DNA from: Pseudomonas oleovorans subsp. oleovorans
GTDB lineage: Bacteria > Pseudomonadota > Gammaproteobacteria > Pseudomonadales > Pseudomonadaceae
NCBI RefSeq assembly: GCF_002197815.1
Contig: NZ_NIUB01000019.1
Location: 30,063-94,062 of the forward strand
Direction: 5' to 3'
DNA: 64,000 bases
The position numbers and the translations under genes were made by a program. Position 1 is the stretch's first letter; every line of letters starts with the position of its first letter. Below are positions 26,029 through 35,300 of the stretch, piece by piece. The notes under the pieces are model-generated. The model ran no database searches. It saw nothing but the letters and a program-made list of their open reading frames with translations, and was not told where the DNA came from.

Positions 26029-27078
26029 ATGCCCACACTGTTCGACCCCATCCAGATCGGTGATCTGCACCTGAACAACCGCATCATCATGGCGCCGCTG
26101 ACCCGCTGCCGCGCCGACGAAGACCGCGTGCCCAACGCGCTGATGGCCGAGTACTACGTACAGCGTGCCTCGGCCGGTCTGATCATCAGCGAAGCCACTG
26201 CCGTCACGCCGATGGGCGTGGGCTACCCGAACACCCCCGGCATCTGGTCGGATGCGCAGATCCGCGGCTGGAGCAACATCACCCAGGCGGTGCATGCCAA
26301 TGGCGGCAAGATCGTCCTGCAGCTGTGGCACGTCGGCCGCATCTCCGACCCCATCTACCTGAACGGCGAACTGCCGGTCGCTCCCAGCGCGATCAAGCCG
26401 GCCGGCCACGTCAGCCTGATCCGTCCGCTTAAGGACTACGTCACCCCACGTGCGCTGGAGACCGAAGAAATCGCCGATATCGTCGAGGCTTATCGTCAAG
26501 GCGCCGAGAACGCCATGGCCGCCGGTTTCGATGGCGTGGAGATCCACGGTGCCAACGGCTACCTGCTCGACCAGTTCCTGCAGAGCAGCACCAACCAGCG
26601 CACCGACCAGTACGGCGGCAGCGTCGAGAATCGCGCGCGTCTGCTGCTGGAAGTGACCGACGCCGCCATCTCGGTGTGGGGCGCCGGCCGCGTCGGCGTG
26701 CACCTGGCGCCGCGCGCCGACGCCCACGACATGGGCGACGCCAACCGCGCCGAGACCTTCGGCTACGTCGCCCGCGAACTGGGCAAGCGCGGCATCGCCT
26801 TCATCTGCGCCCGCGAGAAGGAGGGTGACGACAGCCTGTCGCCGCAACTGAAGAAGGAATTCGGCGGCGTGTTCATCGCCAACGAGCGCTTCACCAAGGA
26901 GCAGGCCAATGCCTGGTTGGCCGAAGGCAAGGCCGATGCCGTGGCGTTCGGCATCCCCTTCATCGCCAACCCGGACCTGCCCGAGCGCCTGCAGAAGGAC
27001 GCGCCGCTGAACGAGCCGCACCCGGAAACCTTCTACGGCTCCGGCCCGGTCGGCTATATCGACTATCCGCGTCTGTGA
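26029..27078 (+). CDS. Old yellow enzyme family alkene reductase (NemA/XenB type)
   Basis: 349 residues, TIM-barrel FMN protein. LFDPIQIGDLHLNNRIIMAP starts the barrel. Active-site motifs include LWHVGRISDP and HGANGYLLDQFLQ, with TDQYGGSVENR binding FMN phosphate. Such enzymes use NAD(P)H to reduce activated double bonds, N-ethylmaleimide or nitro-esters, protecting from electrophiles. The preceding ArsR gene suggests induced expression. GGAGAAACCACC is the ribosome binding site. A strong terminator follows. Confidence 0.92.
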   Translation: MPTLFDPIQIGDLHLNNRIIMAPLTRCRADEDRVPNALMAEYYVQRASAGLIISEATAVTPMGVGYPNTPGIWSDAQIRGWSNITQAVHANGGKIVLQLWHVGRISDPIYLNGELPVAPSAIKPAGHVSLIRPLKDYVTPRALETEEIADIVEAYRQGAENAMAAGFDGVEIHGANGYLLDQFLQSSTNQRTDQYGGSVENRARLLLEVTDAAISVWGAGRVGVHLAPRADAHDMGDANRAETFGYVARELGKRGIAFICAREKEGDDSLSPQLKKEFGGVFIANERFTKEQANAWLAEGKADAVAFGIPFIANPDLPERLQKDAPLNEPHPETFYGSGPVGYIDYPRL

Positions 27079-27112
27079 GATCGCAGCTAATGCACCTCCC
27101 GCAAGCGATATC

Positions 27113-27137
27113 CCGTGGGAGGGGCTTTAGCCGCGAC
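27113..27137. repeat. Half copy of palindromic family C
   Basis: GTGGGAGGGGCTTTAGCCGC matches one arm of the family C element at 11199-11256; the mirror arm is missing. Confidence 0.6.
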
Positions 27138-27139
27138 CA

Positions 27140-27176
27140 ATAAACGAACGCCCCGCATTGCTGGGCGTTCGTTTAT
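27140..27176. terminator. Bidirectional terminator hairpin
   Basis: ATAAACGAACGCCC (27140-27153) and GGGCGTTCGTTTAT (27163-27176) form a perfect 14-base stem with a 9-base loop. A and T runs at the base serve both strands, between the convergent alkene reductase and coiled-coil genes. Confidence 0.88.
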
Positions 27177-27190
27177 CGAGATGGTGGCAC

Positions 27191-28039
27191 TCAGCGCTGA
27201 TTGATCTGCTGCTGCAGATTCATCACCTGGCTCTGCAGGGTATTGATGTTGCGCGTCATCTGCGCGCGGAAAGCATCGAACTCGGCGGTATTCGGCCCGG
27301 CACTGGCGGCCGGGCGGTTGTCCAGCTCGCTGCGCAGCACCAGCAGATCCTGCTCCAGGCTACGGATCAATTGCGCCGGATTGCCCTGCTTCTTCAGCGC
27401 ATCGATATCGCCACCGAGGGCCTTGATGCGGGTATCGAGCTTGGCCAGTTCAGCCTGGGTCGCCTTGACGTCCGCCAGGGCGGATTTCAGCGCCGCCTGC
27501 TCGGTGGAGAGCGCCTGCAGACGCTTGTCGAAATCGGCGTTGGCGCCGAAGCCACTCTTGAGCTCCGCCCTCAACTGTTCGATGCGCTTGTCCAGCGCTG
27601 CCTGCGCCGTGGCGCTCTGCTGTTGCTGCTTGCCCAGCTCGACCAGGCGATTTTCCAGCTGCTTGACCTGCAGCTTGAGTGCCTCGTTGCCGCTAGTAAC
27701 GCTGGACTCGGTGGCCACCACCTTGCCGGAAATATCCTGAATTCGTCCGGCCGCCTCCTCGCTGATGCGCGCGAAGCTTTCCTGGGTCGCCACCAGGCGC
27801 TGCTCCATCAGGCCGATCTGCTGCAGGCTCCACCAGCTCAGGCCGGCCAGGGCGAAACTCAGCGCGCCAACCAGCGCCCACAGCGGCCCGGTACTGGCGC
27901 CCTTGGCCACTGCAGCCTTGCTGCTGGCCACGCGGCTGCTACGCGCAGCGGGCTCCTCACGCGGCTCGGCGAAACCCTCACGGCGCTCCGGAGTCAGGCT
28001 GGGCAGATTGTCGAGCTCGTCGTTGGCGTCGTTACGCAT
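27191..28039 (-). CDS. Membrane-anchored coiled-coil protein of unknown function
   Basis: 282 residues from ATG 28039 (MRNDANDELDNLPSLTPERR). An acidic, disordered N-terminus of about 50 residues is followed by one hydrophobic segment (LWALVGALSFALAGLSWWSL, about residues 53-72). The rest is a long coiled coil rich in Gln, Lys, Leu and Ala, ending MNLQQQINQR. The predicted topology is cytoplasmic N-terminus and periplasmic coiled coil, as in divisome- or envelope-associated scaffolds, but no named family was recognised. A perfect terminator lies downstream. Confidence 0.78.
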   Translation of the reverse strand: MRNDANDELDNLPSLTPERREGFAEPREEPAARSSRVASSKAAVAKGASTGPLWALVGALSFALAGLSWWSLQQIGLMEQRLVATQESFARISEEAAGRIQDISGKVVATESSVTSGNEALKLQVKQLENRLVELGKQQQQSATAQAALDKRIEQLRAELKSGFGANADFDKRLQALSTEQAALKSALADVKATQAELAKLDTRIKALGGDIDALKKQGNPAQLIRSLEQDLLVLRSELDNRPAASAGPNTAEFDAFRAQMTRNINTLQSQVMNLQQQINQR

Positions 28040-28389
28040 GGTCGGACCTATGGTTGGAACGAATGAACGGAAATGCCGCGCAGTATACCGATTCACCATT
28101 ACACCATCAGCGTCGCGCCAAGCAGGTGCGCGGCGCACCGACGAAGGGCGCGACAGGGCCATCGACTCGCCTGCAGCCCAGCAGTTCCGCAAAACATGAA
28201 CTGGTACGCACTTTGCTTTTTCTTCCGTCGTGAACGAGCCGATAGCGCGTCGCTCACAAGCCAGCAGGCGGCCTGAGAGTTCTGCAAAGCACGAAGATGT
28301 GTCCCTGCCGAAGGATTACGGCTGGCGCGGTTACGGATGGTGAGGAAGGCCTGAACCCGTGACCCTTCAACCAATCGGGAGAAGTGGCA
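28040..28389. other. Gene-poor spacer between coiled-coil gene and small hypothetical gene
   Basis: No convincing coding frame, repeat or RNA was seen. It must hold the leftward promoter of the coiled-coil gene and the rightward promoter of the small gene at 28390. GGGAGAAG just before 28390 is the only clear signal. Confidence 0.5.
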
Positions 28390-28677
28390 ATGGAACTGAA
28401 CAAAGAAGTACTGGACTGCATGAAAGCGCTGCGTCGCCGTCTACGCGAAGAGCAGGACGTGGACATTCGCCTGAGCCAGCCCAACGCAGTCGGCGCCATG
28501 CTCGATGGCAGCCTGAAATCCGACGATGAAGAAACCCGCCGCCTCGGCCAGCGCCTGGCCGAACTGTCCGATCAACCGCAGCGCGCATCGACCACCCCAC
28601 TGGCCGCCGTCGAGATACCAGTCGGCGCGCCAACCGGCTCGGTACGCATCTATCGCGGCCAACGCATCTACGCCTGA
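28390..28677 (+). CDS. Small conserved hypothetical protein
   Basis: 95 residues. ATG 28390 is preferred over GTG 28384 because GGGAGAAG is then 7-8 bases upstream. The protein is charged and soluble, starting MELNKEVLDCMKALRRRLRE and ending RIYRGQRIYA; no membrane segment and no recognised domain. Its last 10 bases overlap the end of the convergent epimerase-like gene. Confidence 0.65.
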   Translation: MELNKEVLDCMKALRRRLREEQDVDIRLSQPNAVGAMLDGSLKSDDEETRRLGQRLAELSDQPQRASTTPLAAVEIPVGAPTGSVRIYRGQRIYA

Positions 28678-29666
28678 GGTCCCATCTGCGCCTGCCACCA
28701 GGTGCAGAACTCATCCAGTGCATCCCACAGACTGGCCCGGGGTTCGTAGCCAAGGTACTCGCGGGCACGGTCGATGTTCAGGGAGAAATCCCTGGCCATC
28801 ACCGCCACACCAAGGCGAAACAGACTCGGTTCGGGCCGCCCCGGCAGCACCCGACACACGCCTTCGTTGAGCGTCGCCGCGGCGTAGGCCAGCGGGAACG
28901 GCACATGCCGCGTCACCGGCGGCAACTCAAGGCGGCGCAGCACGTAATTGACCACGTCCCACAGCGGCACCGGCGCGCCATTACTGATGTTGTACACCTG
29001 GCCGAGCGCCGCCCCGCCCACCTGCAGCGAGCTGAGCAAGGCGTCGTTGAGATTGTGCACGTTGGTGAAGTCGACCTTGTTCAGACCATTGCCGATGATC
29101 GCCAGGCGACCCTTGCGCTGCATGCCGATCAAGCGCGGGAAGATGCTGGTATCACCCGCGCCGGTGACGAAGCGCGGACGCACGGCGATCACCTCCAGGC
29201 CGAACTCCTGCGCGGCGAACACCTGCTGCTCGGCCAGGTACTTGGTCTTGCCGTAGTGATCGGAGAAGCGCTTGGGCACCTGCTCCTCGCGAATATCGAC
29301 ATGGGACTTGCCATCGAAATAGATCGACGGTGAGGACAGATGCACCAGGCGCCGCACCTTCTGCTTGAGGCAGGCATCGACGACATTCTCGGTGACCGTG
29401 ACGTTGGCCTGATGAAAATGCGCATAGTCGCCCCACACGCCCACCGCGCCCGCGCAGTGCACCACAGCCTCGACATCCCGGCACAGCGCCTGGGCCAGCT
29501 CGGCATCCCCCAGATCGCCCTGAACGAACTCGGCGCCGCGCTTGATCAGATGCTGCACGCCCTCGGCACGACGGCCGTTGACCCGCACGTCCAGGCCCTG
29601 TTCGAGCGCGAAACGAGCGAAGCGCCCCCCGATGAAGCCACTCGCGCCGGTGACCAGAATCTTCAT
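28668..29666 (-). CDS. NAD(P)-dependent epimerase/3-beta-HSD-like extended SDR
   Basis: 332 residues from ATG 29666 (MKILVTGASGFIGGRFARFA), selected because GTAGGGG is 7 bases upstream; ATG 29672 would leave one base of spacing. TGASGFIGG is the Rossmann nucleotide loop, and YGKTKYLAEQ is the catalytic YxxxK. The extended SDR fold acts on sugar nucleotides, steroids or lignin-like alcohols; the substrate here is unknown. It stands alone between a small hypothetical gene and argP. Confidence 0.82.
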   Translation of the reverse strand: MKILVTGASGFIGGRFARFALEQGLDVRVNGRRAEGVQHLIKRGAEFVQGDLGDAELAQALCRDVEAVVHCAGAVGVWGDYAHFHQANVTVTENVVDACLKQKVRRLVHLSSPSIYFDGKSHVDIREEQVPKRFSDHYGKTKYLAEQQVFAAQEFGLEVIAVRPRFVTGAGDTSIFPRLIGMQRKGRLAIIGNGLNKVDFTNVHNLNDALLSSLQVGGAALGQVYNISNGAPVPLWDVVNYVLRRLELPPVTRHVPFPLAYAAATLNEGVCRVLPGRPEPSLFRLGVAVMARDFSLNIDRAREYLGYEPRASLWDALDEFCTWWQAQMGPQA

Positions 29667-29778
29667 CGCCATCCCCTACCATTGATTCTTGTAGTCGCCG
29701 CACTCTAGCAGCGCCACCGCGGTTGTGCGCTGTCGGCGGAGGCCAGAACGACGCCCCGGCAAGCCTAACCCGCGAACC

Positions 29779-30681
29779 CTACGGCCCGGGTTGCACCTGC
29801 ACCAGCGCGCCGCCGGCTGCGCGACGCAGGCGTTCGGTCAGCTCGCTGAGCAATTCGCCGCCATTGCGCCAATGGTGCCAGTACAACGGCACATCGATGA
29901 AACGCTCGGGAAGCAGATCCACCAGCCTGCCGCTGGCCAGCTCCCCGCGTACCTGCAACTCAGGCACCAGGCCCCAGCCGAGACCACCTTCGGTCAGACG
30001 CACGAAGCCTTCCGACGATGGGCACAGGTGATAGGCAAAAGCCCCGGTGATGCCGAGAGCAGCCAGGTAGCGATGCTGCAACTGATCATCCGGGCCGTAG
30101 ACGATGGCCGGCGCACGTGCCAGCGCCGCTGGCGTGACTCCGGCGGGAAAATGCCGGGCGATAAAAGCCGGGCTGGCCAGCGCGCGATAACGCATCGACC
30201 CCAGCGCCAGGCTGCGCGCCCCTGCCACAGTGCGCTCGGCGGCACACACGCAAGCGGCCACCTCGCCCGCGCGCATGCGCTTGAGGCCGACCTCCTGATC
30301 CTCCACCACCAGCTCCATCAAGACCTGCCGGGTGGCGCAGAAGTCAGCGGTTGCCGCCGCCCACCAGGTCGCCAGGCTGTCAGCGTTGATGGCGATGCGC
30401 AGACGCTCGGGCAGGGTCTGCTCATCCAGCCCCGGCACCTGGCCTTGCAGGTCGCGCTCGAGCAGGCGCACCTGCTGCACGTGGTTGAGCAGACGCCGGC
30501 CGATTTCGGTGGGCGCCGGCGGCGTCGCGCGCACCAGCACCGGCTGGCCGACCCGTGCTTCGAGCAACTTGATGCGTTGCGACACCGCCGACTGCGACAG
30601 CCCCAACACCTGCGCCGCGCGTTCGAAGCCGGCCTGCTCGACCACCGCGGCCAGCGCGGCGAGAAGCTTGTAATCGAACAA
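29779..30681 (-). CDS. argP: LysR-type regulator ArgP (IciA)
   Basis: 300 residues. MFDYKLLAALAAVVEQAGFE and the HTH RAAQVLGLSQSAVSQRIKLL are diagnostic of ArgP. In E. coli ArgP senses lysine and arginine and activates the exporter argO. Here an ACT-domain gene and an argO-like exporter are divergently transcribed 94 bases away, the same arrangement as P. aeruginosa PA4363-PA4365. The shared intergenic region should contain the ArgP site; I could not define it with confidence. Confidence 0.88.
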   Translation of the reverse strand: MFDYKLLAALAAVVEQAGFERAAQVLGLSQSAVSQRIKLLEARVGQPVLVRATPPAPTEIGRRLLNHVQQVRLLERDLQGQVPGLDEQTLPERLRIAINADSLATWWAAATADFCATRQVLMELVVEDQEVGLKRMRAGEVAACVCAAERTVAGARSLALGSMRYRALASPAFIARHFPAGVTPAALARAPAIVYGPDDQLQHRYLAALGITGAFAYHLCPSSEGFVRLTEGGLGWGLVPELQVRGELASGRLVDLLPERFIDVPLYWHHWRNGGELLSELTERLRRAAGGALVQVQPGP

Positions 30682-30775
30682 TCGATTTTCCTAATGAGCG
30701 ATCAGCAATATTGGTTTCTCTTATACATCCACACACAGCAGACTCGCCAGCATTCAACGCCATCAGGAGCCCGTC

Positions 30776-31189
30776 ATGTCTGGCGAAACCAATCTCGCAC
30801 GCCTGCTGCAGAGCATGACGCCGCAGCTCAATCCCGGTCAGTTCGTGTTCTGCTGCGTCCCGGACGAGCATGACTGCAACGCCCTGCAGCCGGTCGCCAG
30901 CATGCGCGAGCCTGAAGGGCTGAGCCTGGTGCTGACGCGCGAAATCGCCGATGCCCATGGTCTGCACTACGACTACGTCGCCGCCTGGATCACCCTTGAG
31001 GTGCATTCGTCGCTGGCGGCCGTGGGTCTTACTGCTTCCTTTTCCGCCGCCCTGGCGCAGGCCGGCATCAGCTGCAACGTGGTCGCCGGCTTTCATCACG
31101 ACCATATCTTCGTGCCCAACGAACGAGCCGAACGGGCGCTGTCCACCCTGCGCGCCCTGTCGGCGGCGTCCATGCCGGAGCCGGCATGA
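30776..31189 (+). CDS. ACT-domain protein between argP and argO
   Basis: 137 residues. The sequence ends with HSSLAAVGLTASFSAALAQA and CNVVAGFHHDHIFVPNERAE, an ACT-like (CASTOR/ACT7) ligand-binding pattern often found in proteins annotated only as ACT domain-containing. ACT modules bind amino acids, so it may sense Arg or Lys or modulate the exporter. The stop overlaps the next start by four bases (ATGA), so it is co-translated with the exporter. Confidence 0.8.
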   Translation: MSGETNLARLLQSMTPQLNPGQFVFCCVPDEHDCNALQPVASMREPEGLSLVLTREIADAHGLHYDYVAAWITLEVHSSLAAVGLTASFSAALAQAGISCNVVAGFHHDHIFVPNERAERALSTLRALSAASMPEPA

Positions 31190-31791
31190 TGTGGCAGAGC
31201 TACAGCAACGGCCTGCTGGTGGCCATCGGTCTGATCATGGCCATCGGTGCGCAGAACGCCTTCGTCCTGGCACAGAGCCTGCGCCGCGAACATCATTTGC
31301 CAGTGGCAGCCCTGTGCATCGTCTGCGATGCCCTGCTGGTGGCCGCTGGCGTGTTCGGCCTGGCCACCCTGCTGGCACAGAGCCCGACCTTGCTGGCCAT
31401 CGCCCGCTGGGGTGGCGCCGCCTTCCTGATCTGGTATGGCAGCCAGGCGCTACTGCGCGCCGCGCACCCGCAATCGCTGCAGGCGGCCGGTAGCGAACCG
31501 CGCTCATTGCGCACAGTGATGCTCGCAGCGCTGGCGGTCACCCTGCTCAACCCGCACGTCTATCTGGATACCGTGCTACTGATCGGCTCGCTCGGTGCCC
31601 AGCAACCTGAACCCGGCGCCTATGCCGCAGGCGCGGCCAGCGCCTCCTTTCTCTGGTTCAGCACTCTGGCGCTCGGCGCGGCCTGGCTGGCGCCCTGGTT
31701 GGCAAAGCCATTGACCTGGCGCCTGATCGATCTGGGCGTGGCGGCGATGATGTTCACGGTGGCGGCGCAGTTGATTCTGGGCGCGCTTTAG
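31186..31791 (+). CDS. argO: LysE/ArgO-family amino acid exporter
   Basis: 201 residues, six hydrophobic segments. GLIMAIGAQNAFVLAQSLRR near the N-terminus is the ArgO/LysE signature, and LLNPHVYLDTVLLIGS holds the conserved NPxxYLD motif of the fourth segment. It should export arginine or lysine and prevent overload during peptide catabolism. Coupled to the ACT-domain gene and probably controlled by the divergent ArgP. Confidence 0.87.
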   Translation: MMWQSYSNGLLVAIGLIMAIGAQNAFVLAQSLRREHHLPVAALCIVCDALLVAAGVFGLATLLAQSPTLLAIARWGGAAFLIWYGSQALLRAAHPQSLQAAGSEPRSLRTVMLAALAVTLLNPHVYLDTVLLIGSLGAQQPEPGAYAAGAASASFLWFSTLALGAAWLAPWLAKPLTWRLIDLGVAAMMFTVAAQLILGAL

Positions 31792-32331
31792 CGTCATCCC
31801 TCGCGCCTCCCGGCGCGCACACTTCCTGTCTCCACGCTCCGACTCCACAGTACTCATTGCCACCATCCGCGCCCTGCACCCTTTCGGCTCACGGGAGCCA
31901 TATCGCCCCGCCAGGCAGTCTATGCTCAACAGGTGTTACCCAGTCGCGATAGCGTCAGCGATGCGGATGAGCGCATTGATGCACTCGCGCCCATGGGTAT
32001 AACCGAGGTTGCACCACGATGATGCAGCGCATCGGCAAGCTGACCTGATCGAGGTGTTTCATCTTGCTCCAGGCCAGGCCACCGAATGCGCTTCATGGCC
32101 CGCACCCCTTGAAAGACAAGCGTTACAGCGCAGCAGTGAAAGCAAACCGAACGTCCGTCGGACGATCGAAACAATTGGTTGCACCTGGTTGCACCAAGCA
32201 CCTGAGCAGGTTTAATCTCCTGCAGCTTTTGCTGCCCGCCCCTCAACAGGCGGCAACCCTTAAGGCCGTCGCAGGCGACGAAATTGCTCCAGGCAATTTC
32301 TAACGTGCATAACTGACAAGCAGGATTCTCC
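31792..32331. promoter_or_regulatory. putA upstream region with three GTTGCA sites
   Basis: A 540-base gap without a credible gene. GTTGCA occurs at 32008-32013, 32178-32183 and 32188-32193, the last two inside an exact tandem duplication of TGGTTGCACC (32176-32195), so they are exactly 10 bases apart. GTTGCA is the known half-site of the E. coli PutA ribbon-helix-helix, and this gene encodes a PutA with that domain. The region is therefore the likely autoregulatory control region. Confidence 0.6.
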
Positions 32332-35300
32332 ATGGCTACCACCACTCTTGGCGTAAAACTCGACGATGCCACCCGCGAACGCCTGAAAAAGGCCGCTGCG
32401 CAGATCGACCGCACGCCGCACTGGATGATCAAGCAGGCGATCTTCAATTACCTGGAGCAAGTCGAGAGTGGCCTGACGCCCGCCGAGCATGCCGGCCTGG
32501 CCGCTGCCGCCGGTGAAGAAGCGCTGGAGTCACTGACCGAGCAGGGTCTGCAGGTGTTCCTCGATTTCGCCGAGAGCATCCTGCCGCAATCGGTGCTGCG
32601 CGCCGCCATCACCAGCGCCTATCGCCGCCCGGAAACCGAAATGGTGCCGATGCTGCTGGAGCAGGCGCGCCTGAACAAGGAGCAGGCCGAGGCCTCGCAG
32701 AAACTGGCTCTCGGCATCGCCGAAAAGCTGCGCAACCAGAAGAACGCCAGCGGCCGTCAGGGCCTGGTGCAGGGCCTGCTGCAGGAGTTCTCGCTGTCGT
32801 CGCAGGAAGGCGTGGCCCTGATGTGCCTGGCCGAAGCCCTGCTGCGCATCCCCGACAAGGCCACCCGTGACGCGCTGATCCGCGACAAGATCGCCAACGG
32901 CAACTGGAGCCAGCACCTCGGCCAGAGCCCGTCGATGTTCGTCAACGCGGCCAGCTGGGGCTTGCTGATCACCGGCAAGCTGGTCTCGACCCACACCGAA
33001 GCCGGCATGACCTCGGCGCTCAACCGCATCATCGGCAAGAGCGGCGAACCGGTCATCCGCAAGGGCGTGGACATGGCCATGCGCCTGATGGGCGAGCAGT
33101 TCGTCACCGGCGAAACCATCGCCGAAGCCCTGGCCAACGCCTCCAACTTGGAGGCCAAGGGCTTCCGCTACTCCTATGACATGCTCGGCGAAGCGGCGCT
33201 GACCGAGGAAGACGCCAAACGTTACCTGGCCTCCTACGAGCAGGCCATCCACGCTATCGGCAAGGCCTCGCACGGTCGCGGCATCTACGAAGGCCCGGGC
33301 ATCTCAATCAAGCTGTCCGCCCTGCACCCCCGCTACAGCCGCGCCCAGTACGAGCGCGTGATGGACGAGCTATACCCGACCCTGCTGGGCCTGACCCAAC
33401 TGGCCAAGCAGTACGACATCGGCCTCAACATCGACGCCGAGGAAGCCGACCGCCTGGAGCTGTCGCTGGATCTGCTCGAGCGCCTGTGCTTCGAGCCATC
33501 GCTGGCCGGCTGGAACGGCATCGGTTTCGTCATCCAGGCCTACCAGAAGCGCTGCCCGTACGTGATCGACTACGTCATCGACCTGGCCAAGCGCAGCCGT
33601 CATCGCCTGATGATCCGCCTGGTCAAGGGCGCCTACTGGGACAGCGAGATCAAGCTGGCCCAGGTGGGTGGCCTGGAAGGCTACCCGGTGTACACCCGCA
33701 AGCCGTACACCGACCTCTCTTACATCGCCTGCGCACGCAAACTGCTGGCCGCGCCGGAAGCCATCTACCCGCAGTTCGCCACCCACAACGCCCACTCGCT
33801 GTCGGCCATCTATCACCTGGCCGGGCAGAACTACTACCCGGGCCAGTACGAGTTCCAGTGCCTGCACGGCATGGGCGAGCCGCTGTACGAGCAGGTGGTC
33901 GGCAAAATCGCCGATGGCAAGCTGAACCGCCCGTGCCGCATCTACGCCCCGGTCGGCAGCCATGAAACCCTGCTGGCCTACCTGGTGCGTCGCCTGCTGG
34001 AAAACGGCGCCAACACCAGCTTCGTCAACCGCATCGCCGACCACAGCATCTCGCTGAAAGACCTGGTTCTCGACCCGGTGCTGCAGGTCGAGCAGATGGC
34101 CGCGCAGGAAGGCACCCTCGGCCTGCCGCACCCGCGCATCCCGCTGCCGCGTGATCTGTACGGCAAGCAGCGGGTCAACTCCGCCGGCCTCGACCTGGCC
34201 AACGAACACCGCCTGGGCTCGCTGTCCTCGGCGCTACTGTCGTCGACCAATAACGTCTATGTCGCCGGCCCGATCCTCGGCTGCGACACGCCCACCCCGG
34301 GCCCGGCCGAGCCGGTGCGCAACCCGGCCGACCACCGCGACCTGGTCGGCCATGTGCGCGAAGCCAGCGTCAAGGACGTCGACAGCGCCATTCTCTGCGC
34401 CCTGGCCAGTGGGCAGATCTGGCAGTCCACCCTGCCGGCCGAACGCGCCGCCGTGCTGGAACGCGCCGCCGACCTGATGGAAGCCGAGCTGCAACAGCTG
34501 ATGGGCCTGCTGGTGCGCGAGTCCGGCAAGACCTTCGCCAACGCCATCGCCGAGGTGCGTGAGGCGGTGGACTTCCTCCGCTACTACGCCATTCAGGCAC
34601 GCAGCTTCAGCAACGACAGCCACCGCCCGCTGGGCCCGGTGGTCTGCATCAGCCCGTGGAACTTCCCCCTGGCGATCTTCACCGGTCAGGTGGCCGCCGC
34701 CCTGGCCGCCGGCAACACCGTGCTGGCCAAGCCGGCCGAACAGACGCCGCTGATCGCCGCCCAGGCCGTGCGCATCCTGCGCGAGGCCGGCGTGCCGGCC
34801 GGCGCGGTGCAGTTGCTGCCGGGCCGTGGCGAAACCGTCGGTGCGCGCCTGGTGGGTGACGAGCGCGTACGTGGCGTGCTGTTCACTGGCTCCACCGAGG
34901 TGGCCGGCATCCTCCAGCGCAACATCGCCGGGCGCCTGGATGCCCAGGGCCGCACCATTCCGCTGATCGCCGAAACCGGCGGCCTCAACGCCATGATCGT
35001 CGACTCCTCGGCGCTGACCGAGCAGGTGGTGATGGACGTGATCGCCTCCGCCTTCGACAGCGCCGGCCAGCGCTGCTCAGCCCTGCGCGTGCTGTGCGTG
35101 CAGGACGACGTGGCCGACCGCGTGCTGACCATGCTCAAGGGCGCCATGGCCGAATACACGCTCGGCAACCCCGAGCGCCTGAACACCGACATCGGTCCGG
35201 TGATCGACGCCGAAGCCAAGGCCGGCATCGACACCCATATCGCCAAGCTGCGTGAGAAAGGCCGCAAGGTCACTCAACTGGCGCGCGTCAACGGTGACGA

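Noticed and set aside
31926..32447. Leftward frame of 173 codons across the putA promoter
   Set aside because: It overlaps the start of putA, has no ribosome site and no family resemblance.
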